Made by a program: the position numbers and the translations under genes. Below the pieces are notes generated by a model. It searched no databases, was not told where the DNA came from, and was given only the letters and a program-made list of their open reading frames with translations. Of a stretch of 48,445 bases of DNA, positions 1-7,930 are shown in pieces (position 1 is the first letter of the stretch; each line of letters begins with the position of its first letter). Origin of the DNA: a bacterium (lineage in GTDB: Bacteria > Bacteroidota > Bacteroidia > Chitinophagales > Saprospiraceae); NCBI GenBank assembly GCA_024742755.1, contig JANSXW010000038.1:1-48445 (forward strand). The letters run 5' to 3'.

Positions 1-1
1 A

Positions 2-343
2 AACTGCTGGCTGGTCCGCACAGATGCGCAAGGGTGCCCAAGCCTGGACTCCTGCGCCTATGTAGTCACTTCTGAGGAGTGGTCCCCACAGCGTAGCAGC
101 TCACAGCTATCCGTCTTCCCCAACCCCGCCTCCCGCCACCTTACCGTCGCCTGGCCGGGCGCAGCGCCCACGGGCACGGGCTACTTCACCCTCTATAATA
201 TGCAGGGGCAGGCGGTGTGGTCAGAAGTGCAGCCCTGTGCACCGGAGGTGCCACTGCAGTTGCCGGAGTTGCCGCCGGGCGTGTATGCGTTGCGCGTGGA
301 ACTGGAGGGGCAGGCTTGGGTGGAACGGGTGGTGGTGCGGTGA
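2..343 (+). CDS. T9SS-secreted protein, C-terminal end (partial)
   Basis: This is an open frame entering from the left edge and ending at TGA 341-343; only the last 113 residues are visible. The end has the pattern of a type IX secretion sorting domain: an LSVFPNPAS start, a beta-rich middle with YNMQGQ, and a closing PPGVYALRVELEG...VERVVVR segment. In known Bacteroidota this domain directs a periplasmic cargo protein through the T9SS and is cleaved or anchored at the cell surface. The mature function cannot be read because the catalytic or adhesive part lies outside the window. Confidence 0.85.
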   Translation, partial: NCWLVRTDAQGCPSLDSCAYVVTSEEWSPQRSSSQLSVFPNPASRHLTVAWPGAAPTGTGYFTLYNMQGQAVWSEVQPCAPEVPLQLPELPPGVYALRVELEGQAWVERVVVR

Positions 344-515
344 GGCGCTTTGCCCCTGTCGGGTCCCGGTCTTTACCGGGATGCGGGAGGTTTTCCAAGG
401 CGAAGCTGGGGCAGAGCGCTAGGGAAGTACCTGGCTTAAGCTCTACACCAGCAACCTCCTGTTGTAAGTCCTGTATCTATCTGTGTCAAAGGATTAGATT
501 GCTTTATCACAGCCT

Positions 516-561
516 CACCGGGTGTACTAACCCTGGAAAGTGCCGGGGCATTCACCCGGTG
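516..561. other. inverted repeat with imperfect inner stem, between converging genes
   Basis: A perfect 9-bp inverted repeat (CACCGGGTG at 516-524, CACCCGGTG at 553-561) encloses a second imperfect stem, CCCTGG against CCGGGG. The plus strand reads TTTT at 565-568 just after it. It lies in the 370-bp gap between the T9SS gene (plus) and nrdA (minus), which otherwise shows no gene. It may terminate the T9SS gene transcript, but the loop is large and the T-run short. Confidence 0.4.
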
Positions 562-587
562 TGCTTTTCATGCGCACATGGCTGGTA

Positions 588-646
588 CGCCCGGCGAAAG
601 ACCCGACTTCGTTTCAAACTACGTCGGACGGAGAGAGCGCCGGGCG
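588..646. other. nested inverted repeat, possible bidirectional terminator
   Basis: The outer arms CGCCCGGCG (588-596) and CGCCGGGCG (638-646) are perfectly complementary over 9 bp. An inner stem CCGAC (603-607) / GTCGG (623-627) sits inside them. The plus strand continues with AAAA (647-650), so a minus-strand transcript from nrdA would meet TTTT just before the stem. The position between two converging genes fits a terminator or a structured 3' end. I see no open reading frame here. Confidence 0.4.
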
Positions 647-713
647 AAAACAAACAGCCCCGCAGCAATCACCGCGAGGCCGTCCTTGTGTATCAGCAAA
701 TTAATCCTTCAGC

Positions 714-2390
714 TTACGAAGCGCAGCTCACGCACTCCTTAAACTTATTCGCCATCTCCTGAGCTACGCTGGAGGAGCGCTGATAGTACAGGCTCTTCAC
801 GCCCAGCTTCCAGGCTTCGATCATCAGGGCATTGACCTCTTTCACCGGTACCTGTGGCGGGATGTTGAGGTTGAGCGACTGCGACTGATCGATGAATTTC
901 TGACGGGCGGCCGCCTGAATGATGATCTCCCGCGGGCTGATTTCCCGGAAGGTCTTAAAGACGGCCTTTTCGTGCTCGGTCAGCCCATCGAGGTGCTGCA
1001 CAGAGCCGTTTTTGAGGAGGATGGACTGCCAGATTTCCTCCCGGTCCATGTCTTTTTCCTGTAGCAGGGCTTTCAGGAACTTGTTCTTGCGCATGAAGTT
1101 GCCCTTGGACAAGCCCACTTTGTAGTAGTTGCTGCTGTACGGCTCAATGCCCGGGGAAGTCTGCCCCAAAATAGAAGAGGAAGACGTGGTGGGCGCTACT
1201 GCCATCAGCGTGGTGTTGCGGCGCCCGTAGCCTTTGAGCAGTTCCGGCTCGCCGTAGGCTTCTGCAAGGTCGCGGCTGCCCTGCTCGGCCTCCCGGCGGA
1301 TGTGAGCGTGGGCGCTGCTGTTGAATTGCTTGGCTTCCATGCTCTCAAACGGGATGTTGTTCTTCTGCAGGTAGGCGTGGTAGCCCATGACGCCAAGCCC
1401 TAGGGCACGGTGGCGCTTCGCAAAGTTGTGGGTGCGCTCCATGTAGGGCTGATTGGCGGACTTTTGCACAAACTCTTCCATCACGGCATCAAGGAACCAT
1501 ATAGCAGTCTGCACCGCATCAGTATCTTTCCAGTCTTCGTAGTACTCCAGGTTCATGGACGACAGGCAGCAGACGAAGCTCTCGTCTTCCTTCACCGGCA
1601 GGGCGATCTCGGAGCAAAGGTTGGAGTTGTAAATGCGCATGCCTTTGTCGCGGTAGACATCAGCAGCGTTGTCGTTCACATTGTCGCTGAACATAATGTA
1701 CGGCAGGCCTTTCTCCTGACGGCTGTGCAGGACCTTCGCCCAGGTGGCGCGCTTTTCCTTGTCGCCGGCCACCATTTCTTCCATCCATTGGTTGGTCACG
1801 GTCACGCCGAAAAAGATATTCTGAATGGCGTTGCCGATGTCCTTGATATTGAGAAAATCGTTTACATCCGGGTGCTCGATATCGAGGTAAGCTGCGAAAG
1901 CCCCCCGGCGCACATTGCCCTGACTTACGGTGTCGATCATCGCATCAAACATCTTCAGGAAAGAAACGGGCCCGGAAGACTTGCCGTTGTTGCGGATACT
2001 AGCGCCCCGCTCGCGCAGGTGCCCAAAGTAGGCTGAGGTGCCGCCCCCGAATTTGGTCATCATAATGCACTCGGAGAGGGTCTTGGTGATGCCGTCCATG
2101 CTGTCCTCCACATAGGAGCCAAAACAGCTGATCGGCAGGCCGCGGTCGGTGCCCATATTGGCCCAAACGGGCGAAGACAGCGACATCCAGCCGTTGGCCA
2201 CGAGCGCTTCAAATTTTGGCTGCAGGTCCGGACGGTCCAGGCGGTTAGCAGCGGCGGTGGTCACGCGGCGCACGGCATCCTGTGGGGTCTCGCCGGGCAG
2301 GAGGTAGCCGCGCTGCAGCACGGTTTCGGTCTCAGGCGTTACCCAGTGGTAGGGCTTGGTATTGTTATAAATGGTCTTGGTCATGGTCAA
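714..2390 (-). CDS. nrdA: class I ribonucleoside-diphosphate reductase, large (catalytic) subunit
   Basis: The 558-residue catalytic subunit reduces ribonucleoside diphosphates to deoxyribonucleotides with the NrdB radical protein. Visible active-site parts are C89 in the PISCFGS segment, the N257-x-C259-x-E261 triad in NSNLCSE, Cys274/275 in VCCLSSMNLE, and the C-terminal redox pair C553-V-S-C556. The protein starts almost directly at the conserved core, with no N-terminal ATP-cone. At 558 residues it is much shorter than the roughly 760-residue E. coli NrdA, so classical dATP shut-off through NrdA is not expected. It is the second gene of the operon, 18 nt after nrdB, and shares the cobalamin riboswitch leader upstream of nrdB. 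Two in-frame ATGs (2390 and 2384) could both serve as start. Confidence 0.96.
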   Translation of the reverse strand: MTMTKTIYNNTKPYHWVTPETETVLQRGYLLPGETPQDAVRRVTTAAANRLDRPDLQPKFEALVANGWMSLSSPVWANMGTDRGLPISCFGSYVEDSMDGITKTLSECIMMTKFGGGTSAYFGHLRERGASIRNNGKSSGPVSFLKMFDAMIDTVSQGNVRRGAFAAYLDIEHPDVNDFLNIKDIGNAIQNIFFGVTVTNQWMEEMVAGDKEKRATWAKVLHSRQEKGLPYIMFSDNVNDNAADVYRDKGMRIYNSNLCSEIALPVKEDESFVCCLSSMNLEYYEDWKDTDAVQTAIWFLDAVMEEFVQKSANQPYMERTHNFAKRHRALGLGVMGYHAYLQKNNIPFESMEAKQFNSSAHAHIRREAEQGSRDLAEAYGEPELLKGYGRRNTTLMAVAPTTSSSSILGQTSPGIEPYSSNYYKVGLSKGNFMRKNKFLKALLQEKDMDREEIWQSILLKNGSVQHLDGLTEHEKAVFKTFREISPREIIIQAAARQKFIDQSQSLNLNIPPQVPVKEVNALMIEAWKLGVKSLYYQRSSSVAQEMANKFKECVSCAS

Positions 2391-2408
2391 TGCTTGATTT
2401 TTGGGTAT

Positions 2409-3389
2409 TTAGAAAAGGTCGTCGGCAGTGAACGACTGATTATGCTTGGAATACTCTACCGGGCGCTTGGCGAAGAAATCGTCCAGGGTATTGGCATAGA
2501 TTTCCTCTTCAAACCAGCTCATGCGGCGCAGTTGAAGCTCGTTGATGTCGAAAATGTCCTGCAGCCCGATCTGCTTCAGGCTCGTATTGATGCGGTGCTT
2601 CATGAAGTTGAGCAGGTCGGCTTTGGAGACGTGCTCCAGCTCGCCCATTTCGAAAATCCAGTTGAGGATGCGCTCCTCCTGTTGGATGGCGGCGTGGGCG
2701 GTCTCGTAGATGACCTTTTGGTACTTGTCGGTCAGCCAGCCCGGGTTTTCCTCCACGATTTTGTTGAAGATGTAAATGCCTGCGTTGGCATGCAGCTGTT
2801 CGTCTTTGCTCGTCCAGGCGATGATGTTGCTCGTGTTCTTCAGCAGGCCCTTGAAGTGGGTGAACGACAGCACAGTGGCGAACTGACTGAAGAGGGATAC
2901 ATTTTCCACCAAAATGGAAAAGAGGATGAGGTTGAGCCCGAAGGACTGCTCCGGAGAATCCAGCTGCGCGGCAGCCCGGCGGTCGCGCAGGAAGGCAATG
3001 CGGTCGCTGAGGACAGAAGACTGCAGGGCAGACTCGAATTCATCCGCCAGGCCCAGCACGGTCAGCAGTTGGGCATAGGCTTCAGAGTGGCGGAACTCGC
3101 ACTCCGCGAAGGTGCTGCCCAGCCCGTTGAACTCCGGCTTGGGCAGGTGCTGATAGAGGTTGCCCCAGAAGGACTTCACATCCACCTCCACCTGAGCGAT
3201 AGCCAGGAGGGTACGCTTGATGGCATTGCGCTCTGCTTCCGTAAGCTCCACTTTGAAATCCTGTATGTCACCCGTAAAATCGACCTCCGAGTGCACCCAG
3301 AAGGTCTGATTGATGGTGTTGATAAAGTCGAGCACTTCCGGGTACTCGAACGGTTTGTACGCTAGTCTGGGTTTGAAAATCGCGCTCAT
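2409..3389 (-). CDS. nrdB: class I ribonucleoside-diphosphate reductase, small (radical) subunit
   Basis: This 326-residue ferritin-like subunit carries the metal site and stable radical that start catalysis in NrdA. Ligands are recognisable: E98 and H101 in ECEFRHSEAY, E162 in LVENVS, and E197 and H200 in KDEQLH. Y105 sits seven residues after E98, the spacing of the radical tyrosine of E. coli NrdB, so a tyrosyl radical is likely. The first metal ligand appears to be a Glu (E68, in QVEVDV) rather than the usual Asp, but this needs an alignment. No N-terminal ATP-cone is present, although some Bacteroidota NrdB proteins carry one. It is the first gene of nrdBA, with a leader of over 300 nt containing the riboswitch. 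Confidence 0.96.
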   Translation of the reverse strand: MSAIFKPRLAYKPFEYPEVLDFINTINQTFWVHSEVDFTGDIQDFKVELTEAERNAIKRTLLAIAQVEVDVKSFWGNLYQHLPKPEFNGLGSTFAECEFRHSEAYAQLLTVLGLADEFESALQSSVLSDRIAFLRDRRAAAQLDSPEQSFGLNLILFSILVENVSLFSQFATVLSFTHFKGLLKNTSNIIAWTSKDEQLHANAGIYIFNKIVEENPGWLTDKYQKVIYETAHAAIQQEERILNWIFEMGELEHVSKADLLNFMKHRINTSLKQIGLQDIFDINELQLRRMSWFEEEIYANTLDDFFAKRPVEYSKHNQSFTADDLF

Positions 3390-3448
3390 GTGGCTAATGC
3401 ATTACCGAGCTGTGGGGGAGGGCAGGAGCGCGCACCGGCAGGCTGCAT

Positions 3449-3510
3449 CCGGGCGTTGCCCGGGCAAAAACGGTGGCACTGCGCTGTCCTAACTCCCGAA
3501 AACTCGCAGT
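3449..3510 (-). promoter_or_regulatory. candidate expression platform between riboswitch and nrdB
   Basis: In the minus-strand leader, two hairpins follow the riboswitch. The first is ACTGCG/CGCAGT (3510-3505 with 3483-3478), followed seven bases later by five T (3470-3466). The second is a compact CCGGGC-AAC-GCCCGG stem (3463-3449). Either could be the on/off element read out by ligand binding, as terminator or as a block on initiation. Which one switches cannot be decided by eye. Confidence 0.4.
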
Positions 3511-3524
3511 TAAATAATGATATG

Positions 3525-3720
3525 TTGGCAACGGCAGGTCTTCTGACTCGCCCCGGTTTTGCCGCCTTCCCGCCCACAGGCAGTGGCTTGCTGACAAAAC
3601 TTTGGTGTTGAGGCTCACAGCAGCGGGTACTGTCCGGGATTTTCACCCGGTTCCCTGTTCAATCCTACGGTCTGATTTAGTCGCTTTAATGATGCTATCC
3701 TGCGGTCAAATTGAACGAAA
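3525..3720 (-). promoter_or_regulatory. cobalamin (AdoCbl-type) riboswitch controlling nrdBA
   Basis: Read on the minus strand this has the conserved order of the cobalamin riboswitch. It begins with CAGGGAACCGGGTGAAAATC, then CGGACAGTACCCGCTGCTGTGAG written across 3640-3615. It continues with AGCCACTG, GGCGGGAAGG, and finally the B12 box GAGTCAGAAGACCTGCC at about 3549-3533. It lies about 135 nt upstream of the nrdB start. This family binds adenosylcobalamin and normally represses B12 synthesis or transport genes, or genes with a B12-dependent substitute. Here the downstream genes are the B12-independent class I RNR, so repression when B12 is plentiful is the natural reading. The outer limits are approximate. 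Confidence 0.93.
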
Positions 3721-3837
3721 TACCGTTGAGTACGGCAAGATACGGAGGCGCGCCCTCGCGATCAAGCAAAGCGTTAGTATAATTACCAACAGCATGTTGA
3801 TAACTCCCGTAAACCCCTGAATACAAGGGGTTGGAAA

Positions 3838-3871
3838 AATAGTTTTCCACATATGGGTGTGGAAAACTATT
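3838..3871. promoter_or_regulatory. perfect 14-bp dyad made of two DnaA-box-like sequences
   Basis: AATAGTTTTCCACA (3838-3851) is followed after six bases by its exact complement TGTGGAAAACTATT (3858-3871). Each arm contains TTTTCCACA, which fits the DnaA-box consensus TTWTNCACA, in opposite orientations. A near-match, TTATCAACA on the minus strand, lies about 50 bp away near 3800. The dyad lies between the nrdB leader and the divergently transcribed methyltransferase gene, where the promoters should be. In E. coli, DnaA regulates nrdAB through such boxes; here that role is inference. A simple hairpin or another repressor site remains possible. Confidence 0.45.
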
Positions 3872-3994
3872 GAAAAAGGGAAGCCAGCGGAAAAAAACAA
3901 GAATGTTCATAACTTTTGTCAACTAGATTAGTGGGAGTCCCGTTGTAAAGATTATATTAAAGTTTTGTTTGAAAAGACCTAATCTCAATACAAG

Positions 3995-5050
3995 ATGAAG
4001 CTAGTTTCTTTTTTTGCAGGGGCAGGAGGTTTAGACCTTGGGTTTGAAAACGCCGGTTTCAACGTAATATGGGCTAATGAATATGATAAAGATATTTGGG
4101 ATACCTATGAAGATAATCATCCACGAACAAAGCTGGATAGAAGAAGCATTACTCAGATCAAAGAAGAAGAAGTGCCAGCGTGCGACGGAATCATAGGCGG
4201 GCCGCCTTGCCAAAGTTGGAGTGCCGCTGGAGCTTTAAGGGGAATAGATGACAAACGCGGGCAATTATTCTTTGACTTTATTAGGATATTGGAAGCGAAA
4301 CAACCTAAATTTTTTCTGGCAGAAAATGTTTCAGGCATGTTGGTGCCACGTCACCGTCAGGCATTGGAAAATATTAAAGAGATGTTTCGGAATGCGGGTA
4401 TTGGTTATGAGTTAAGCTTTAAAATGTTAAATGCATCAGACTATTCCGTTCCTCAAGATAGGAAGCGGGTCTTTTTTGTGGGTTACAGGAGAGACTTGGG
4501 TAAAAAATTTGAGTTCCCGAAACCTCACCAAACCCAATTGACGCTTGAAGATGCAATATGGGATTTAAAGGACAATGTAGTACCTGCCGGAGAGGGGAAT
4601 TACAAAAACGGAAACTGCGAAGTGCCTAATCACGAATATTTTACTGGCGGCTTTTCAAGTATTTACATGTCCCGCAATCGCGTGCGCAGCTGGGACGAAG
4701 TGTCTTTTACTATTCAGGCCGGTGGTCGTCATGCGCCTTTGCATCCACAGGCGCCTAAAATGGAGTTGGTTGAGAGAGATGTCCGGAGATTTATTCCGGG
4801 TTTTGAGCATCTTTATCGCCGCTTAAGTGTCAGAGAATGTGCAAGGGTACAAACCTTTCCTGATGACTTTATTTTCAGATACAAGAACGTTGCAGCGGGT
4901 TATAAAATGATTGGCAATGCAGTGCCGGTTAAGTTAGGAGAAGCTCTTGCCTTAGTTATTCGGAAAGATTTATTTGATGAATCCGCTAAGTCAAATGAAC
5001 AAGCTAAACTTATCATGCGAGAAGATGCCAAAAACTTTATTAACGCCTAA
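3995..5050 (+). CDS. DNA (cytosine-5-)-methyltransferase, M.HaeIII-like
   Basis: This 351-residue C5-methyltransferase has all classic motifs. [16 protein letters not shown] at the N-terminus binds AdoMet, [10 protein letters not shown] carries the catalytic C72, and ENVSGM (110-115) and [12 protein letters not shown] follow. [13 protein letters not shown] and [11 protein letters not shown] lie near the end. The order and wording, including [27 protein letters not shown] in the target-recognition region, closely resemble M.HaeIII as I remember it, so GGCC is the predicted target. It would protect the host from the endonuclease encoded 9 bp downstream. Codon usage is AT-rich and unlike the neighbours, a sign of transfer. 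A C-terminal tail of about 25 residues follows the catalytic domain. Confidence 0.93.
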   Translation: MKLVSFFAGAGGLDLGFENAGFNVIWANEYDKDIWDTYEDNHPRTKLDRRSITQIKEEEVPACDGIIGGPPCQSWSAAGALRGIDDKRGQLFFDFIRILEAKQPKFFLAENVSGMLVPRHRQALENIKEMFRNAGIGYELSFKMLNASDYSVPQDRKRVFFVGYRRDLGKKFEFPKPHQTQLTLEDAIWDLKDNVVPAGEGNYKNGNCEVPNHEYFTGGFSSIYMSRNRVRSWDEVSFTIQAGGRHAPLHPQAPKMELVERDVRRFIPGFEHLYRRLSVRECARVQTFPDDFIFRYKNVAAGYKMIGNAVPVKLGEALALVIRKDLFDESAKSNEQAKLIMREDAKNFINA

Positions 5051-5059
5051 GGTTTTCTC

Positions 5060-6016
5060 ATGGCCAGTCAGGTAAAGTCAGGCAAAGCTTTTGAATTTGC
5101 ATTGCTCAATGCTTTCTATGATCTTTTGCGCGACAATAAAATGAACGTCAACGTAGGGGATGATAAGAGTCTTTCTTATGCTATGCAATACTATTCTGAG
5201 TTCCCCAAAGCTGACCGGCAAGCTTTTGACACCGCAGCCAAAGCCGCAGTATCTTTTTTCCCCGATGTAGAGCCCATGCTTTTTTATCAAAAAGGGGATA
5301 GCTCAATGAATTTATCGCTGGCTTCAGACAGTAGAGGGCAAAAAGGAGATGTTAGAGACATTTTAATCCAGTCTTCTTTAAAAAAGTGGGCTATCGGTAT
5401 TTCTGCAAAGAATAACCACAAAGCAGTTAAACATCCTCGCTTGTCTCAATCCATTGATTTTGGAGCATCATGGCTTGATTTACCGGTGTCAGATCGCTAT
5501 TTTGAAAAAATAGAACCAATTTTCTCTAAGCTTAAAAAGCTGAAGAACAATGGTCCGGAGACAAAGTGGAGTGAGCTCGAAAATATACAACGAGATTTTT
5601 ATTTGCCCATTTTGGAGCACTTTAAAGATGAGTTGCTTCGGCTTGATGTACAGAATAAAGGTGTTGTTGCTGCTAAGTTAGTTGGATATCTCATTGGCAA
5701 ACAAGACTTTTATAAAGTGATCAAGACAAAAGGGATGATTACTATTCAGGCTTTTAATTTGCAGGGAACATTGAATTTGCCTTCTCCCTACAGAAAGCCA
5801 TCTGCAAGAATACCCAAGCTTAATTTACCAGACAGGATTATCGACCTTAGTTTGAAAAAAGGGTCTAAATCAACATTGGAACTGACGATGAGTAATGGCT
5901 GGCAAATGAGTTTTCGCATCCATAATGCCAGCTCAAGAATTGAGCCTTCGTTTAAGTTTGATATTAACCTTATAAGCACTCCTGAAAGTTTATTCTCTAC
6001 AAACTTATATGTCTGA
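5060..6016 (+). CDS. type II restriction endonuclease, HaeIII family
   Basis: This 318-residue protein starts with [18 protein letters not shown] and contains a [33 protein letters not shown] stretch. D-x(n)-(E/S)xK-like catalytic residues lie around RDILI and GISAKNN. The start, the SAKNNH...HPRLS block and the pairing with an M.HaeIII-like methyltransferase fit the HaeIII restriction endonuclease family, which cuts unmethylated GGCC. It begins 9 bp after the methyltransferase stop, so the pair is probably co-transcribed. Like its partner it is AT-rich. The family call is good; cleavage specificity is inferred from resemblance. Confidence 0.87.
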   Translation: MASQVKSGKAFEFALLNAFYDLLRDNKMNVNVGDDKSLSYAMQYYSEFPKADRQAFDTAAKAAVSFFPDVEPMLFYQKGDSSMNLSLASDSRGQKGDVRDILIQSSLKKWAIGISAKNNHKAVKHPRLSQSIDFGASWLDLPVSDRYFEKIEPIFSKLKKLKNNGPETKWSELENIQRDFYLPILEHFKDELLRLDVQNKGVVAAKLVGYLIGKQDFYKVIKTKGMITIQAFNLQGTLNLPSPYRKPSARIPKLNLPDRIIDLSLKKGSKSTLELTMSNGWQMSFRIHNASSRIEPSFKFDINLISTPESLFSTNLYV

Positions 6017-6018
6017 GC

Positions 6019-6168
6019 TTCTGCGAAGTGGCCCGCGTCCAAACCTTCCCGGACGACTTCATCTTTTACTACAAAAACCTCGGCGCAGCCTACAAAATGA
6101 TTGGCAATGCGGTGCCGGTACGGCTGGCGCAGATTATTGCTGGCAGGATTAAGGAGGATTTTGAGTAG
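6019..6168 (+). pseudogene. C-terminal relic of a second cytosine-5 methyltransferase
   Basis: Immediately after the endonuclease stop, an open frame reads [18 protein letters not shown], then [16 protein letters not shown] and [15 protein letters not shown], and stops at 6166-6168. This is the last motif block of a C5-methyltransferase, homologous to the end of the intact gene at 3995-5050. It uses GC-rich codons like the rest of the chromosome. There is no start codon and no catalytic part, so it is a fragment of about 50 codons. The natural inference is that a resident GC-rich methyltransferase gene was replaced, except for its tail, when the AT-rich pair arrived. Confidence 0.85.
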
Positions 6169-6169
6169 A

Positions 6170-6505
6170 TTATGGAAGTACCTCCCGTTTCAACCTTCTC
6201 ATGTTTTCAACAAAGCTGAAGAAATCTAAATCGGTATCCGCCTCCAAATCAGTACGGCAAAGCCCAATGAATTCTAACCAATCGTGGTCCAAGTCAGAGT
6301 CATAGTAGCCGAAAGATGGCCGGGAAATTCCCAGCGCCCCGGGCAGAAAGTATTCCTCATCAATCAGTACATCGCGCAGACGTTGCTCCATTTCATCAAT
6401 CGTATACTGACTGCTGCAGGGCAGTACCCGCTTGTCGTAAATTTTGTAATTCCCGGCATCCCGGTACAAGTAAAGAACTTCGATCTTAGTGAAGGAATCG
6501 CTCAT
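6170..6505 (-). CDS. hypothetical protein, possible partner of the HNH endonuclease
   Basis: This 111-residue acidic protein has no family that I recognise. It begins MSDSFTKIEVLYLYRDAGNYK and is rich in aromatic and acidic residues (DSDLDHDWLEFIG, DLEADTDLDFFSF). It overlaps the end of the upstream HNH gene by 20 bp on the same strand, so the two are probably translated together. Because it sits beside a restriction-modification system, an immunity or accessory role is possible but unsupported by any motif. It ends 2 bp from the methyltransferase relic. Confidence 0.6.
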   Translation of the reverse strand: MSDSFTKIEVLYLYRDAGNYKIYDKRVLPCSSQYTIDEMEQRLRDVLIDEEYFLPGALGISRPSFGYYDSDLDHDWLEFIGLCRTDLEADTDLDFFSFVENMRRLKREVLP

Positions 6506-7256
6506 CGTTATGGTATTTTAGGAGTTCGGGATCAGGTAAGAAACGTTGCGGAAGGCGGATGGGACGTCCTTCGTATTGGTTGAAAAAAGTATCGGCTTCT
6601 GTAGTACCCATCTGCTGAGGTACTTGTGAGGAGACCTTAACCTTATAATCTGGCGTGATGGTAATCAGGCCGAGTTCAAATGCTTTGTCATGGAGTGCGT
6701 TTAATGCAAGCCCGTTATGCGGATTGAGTCGTAGTTTCGGGGCTTGTGCCCAGGGACGGATGTGTCCTGCTATCAAAAGCGAAGGGAGACCGATACCAGT
6801 AATGCAGCATTTTTGGTCATAGGCGGCCATAATCATGGACCGGAAAAAACGCTGATTAACCCTGGCTTTGACAAGGCGCAATTCTTCTTTGCCTTCTGTG
6901 GTGCCAGGTTCCTGGACCAGGTCATTTGAAGATTGGTCTCCCCCGTATAATTGTGCCCTCAACTGCTCGCTTTCAAAGGCAAGTTCTTCCCAGTTGTCAT
7001 TGAAGGCATCCCAAACTTGTTTGTCCAGTTTACTATGATTGGAAGCCCCCTTTATGCCTCTTTTCTTTAGGCTTGGGTCAAGGCTGGCAAAATTAACCAG
7101 TTTGAACGCTACGGCATTTGGAGACCGCCCGATCAGTGCTGCCAATTCAATAACCTCCGGGTTTCGGCTATGCAGTTTGCCAAAAGGCGTCCTGCAGTAA
7201 AGATTAAAGGTGAGGATAAGCTCGTCTCGGGTCCAACGTTTCTGTCCTTCTTTCAT
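6486..7256 (-). CDS. HNH endonuclease domain protein
   Basis: This 256-residue protein has two parts. An N-terminal helical region (about 1-95) holds a putative DNA-binding segment, WTRDELILTFNLYCRTPFGK...IGRSPNAVAFKLVNFAS. The C-terminal HNH-type nuclease (about 130-235) contains YDQKCCITGI, LIAGHIRPWAQ and LNPHNGLALNALHDKAFELG. This layout is common in bacterial HNH proteins near defence genes. The conserved His in AGHIRPW, the N in NPHNG and the H in LHDKAF would form the metal site. The target and role are unknown. It is the first gene of a two-gene unit with the 111-residue protein, running towards the restriction-modification pair. Confidence 0.85.
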   Translation of the reverse strand: MKEGQKRWTRDELILTFNLYCRTPFGKLHSRNPEVIELAALIGRSPNAVAFKLVNFASLDPSLKKRGIKGASNHSKLDKQVWDAFNDNWEELAFESEQLRAQLYGGDQSSNDLVQEPGTTEGKEELRLVKARVNQRFFRSMIMAAYDQKCCITGIGLPSLLIAGHIRPWAQAPKLRLNPHNGLALNALHDKAFELGLITITPDYKVKVSSQVPQQMGTTEADTFFNQYEGRPIRLPQRFLPDPELLKYHNDERFLH

Positions 7257-7268
7257 GGCATTGAATTT

Positions 7269-7841
7269 TCACAACTCCCGCCATTCCAGCCCCTCCCGCT
7301 CTGCCGTACGCTTCAGGTGGGCGCTGTTGCGGATGAACTGCCCGAGGCGCTCCATTTCCTGCTCAAAATCGAGGCGGATATCGTCGTGCATTTTCGACAG
7401 CAGCTTTTGCAGTTTCAGGGCGCGCTTGACTACATAATTACAAAAAGTGCGGGCCTTGGCCCCCGGGAACTGATCGAGCAGCCCGTCTATACCTTCCAGC
7501 GCCAGGTTGAGCATCAGCAGGTTGAGCTCAATCTCCCCGTACTTGTCTTTGGTCGCCTTCACATGCCGGTTGATATCGCCGCTGATGGCGCGCAGGTCGA
7601 GCAGCAAAAAGCCCGGCGAGTAGAAAGCCCGGATGGCGTAGGTCACATCCCGTTCGATACTGACTGCCAGTTCGCTGCGGCGCTCCTCCTGACTGCCAGC
7701 GCCTTCCAGCAGCTCGAAGGTCAGGCGGTTGATCAGGGCTTCCTCCTTGGCGATAAGGCGGAAGAGCAGCTTGTCTTTTTCCTTATCGGGCATTTTGGAA
7801 ATGGCAGCCTTGAGTTCGTCCGGTAGTTTTTGCCTGGGCAT
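7269..7841 (-). CDS. hypothetical helical protein
   Basis: This protein of about 190 residues begins at the ATG giving MPRQKLPDELKAAISKMPDKEKDK; an upstream in-frame ATG at 7901 would add 20 residues that look like non-coding leader. It is charged and predicted mostly helical, with segments such as LLFRLIAKEEALINRLTFELLEG and ALKLQKLLSKMHDDIRLDFEQEM. It has no signal peptide, membrane helix or cofactor motif. It ends 12 bp before the HNH gene on the same strand. I do not recognise the family. Its neighbours, a DNA endonuclease and a thioredoxin, give no firm hint. Confidence 0.7.
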   Translation of the reverse strand: MPRQKLPDELKAAISKMPDKEKDKLLFRLIAKEEALINRLTFELLEGAGSQEERRSELAVSIERDVTYAIRAFYSPGFLLLDLRAISGDINRHVKATKDKYGEIELNLLMLNLALEGIDGLLDQFPGAKARTFCNYVVKRALKLQKLLSKMHDDIRLDFEQEMERLGQFIRNSAHLKRTAEREGLEWREL

Positions 7842-7930
7842 GTACTTGGTTTTGTCCTCAAAATAAGAAACATCACTTGTTCCCAAAAACCAAAGTGGCA
7901 TATATCACTGAAACTCCGTTGGCACCCCTT

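Noticed and set aside
217..762. Plus-strand open frame of 181 codons at the left end
   Set aside because: It overlaps the T9SS gene in another frame and the structured gap after it, with no family pattern.
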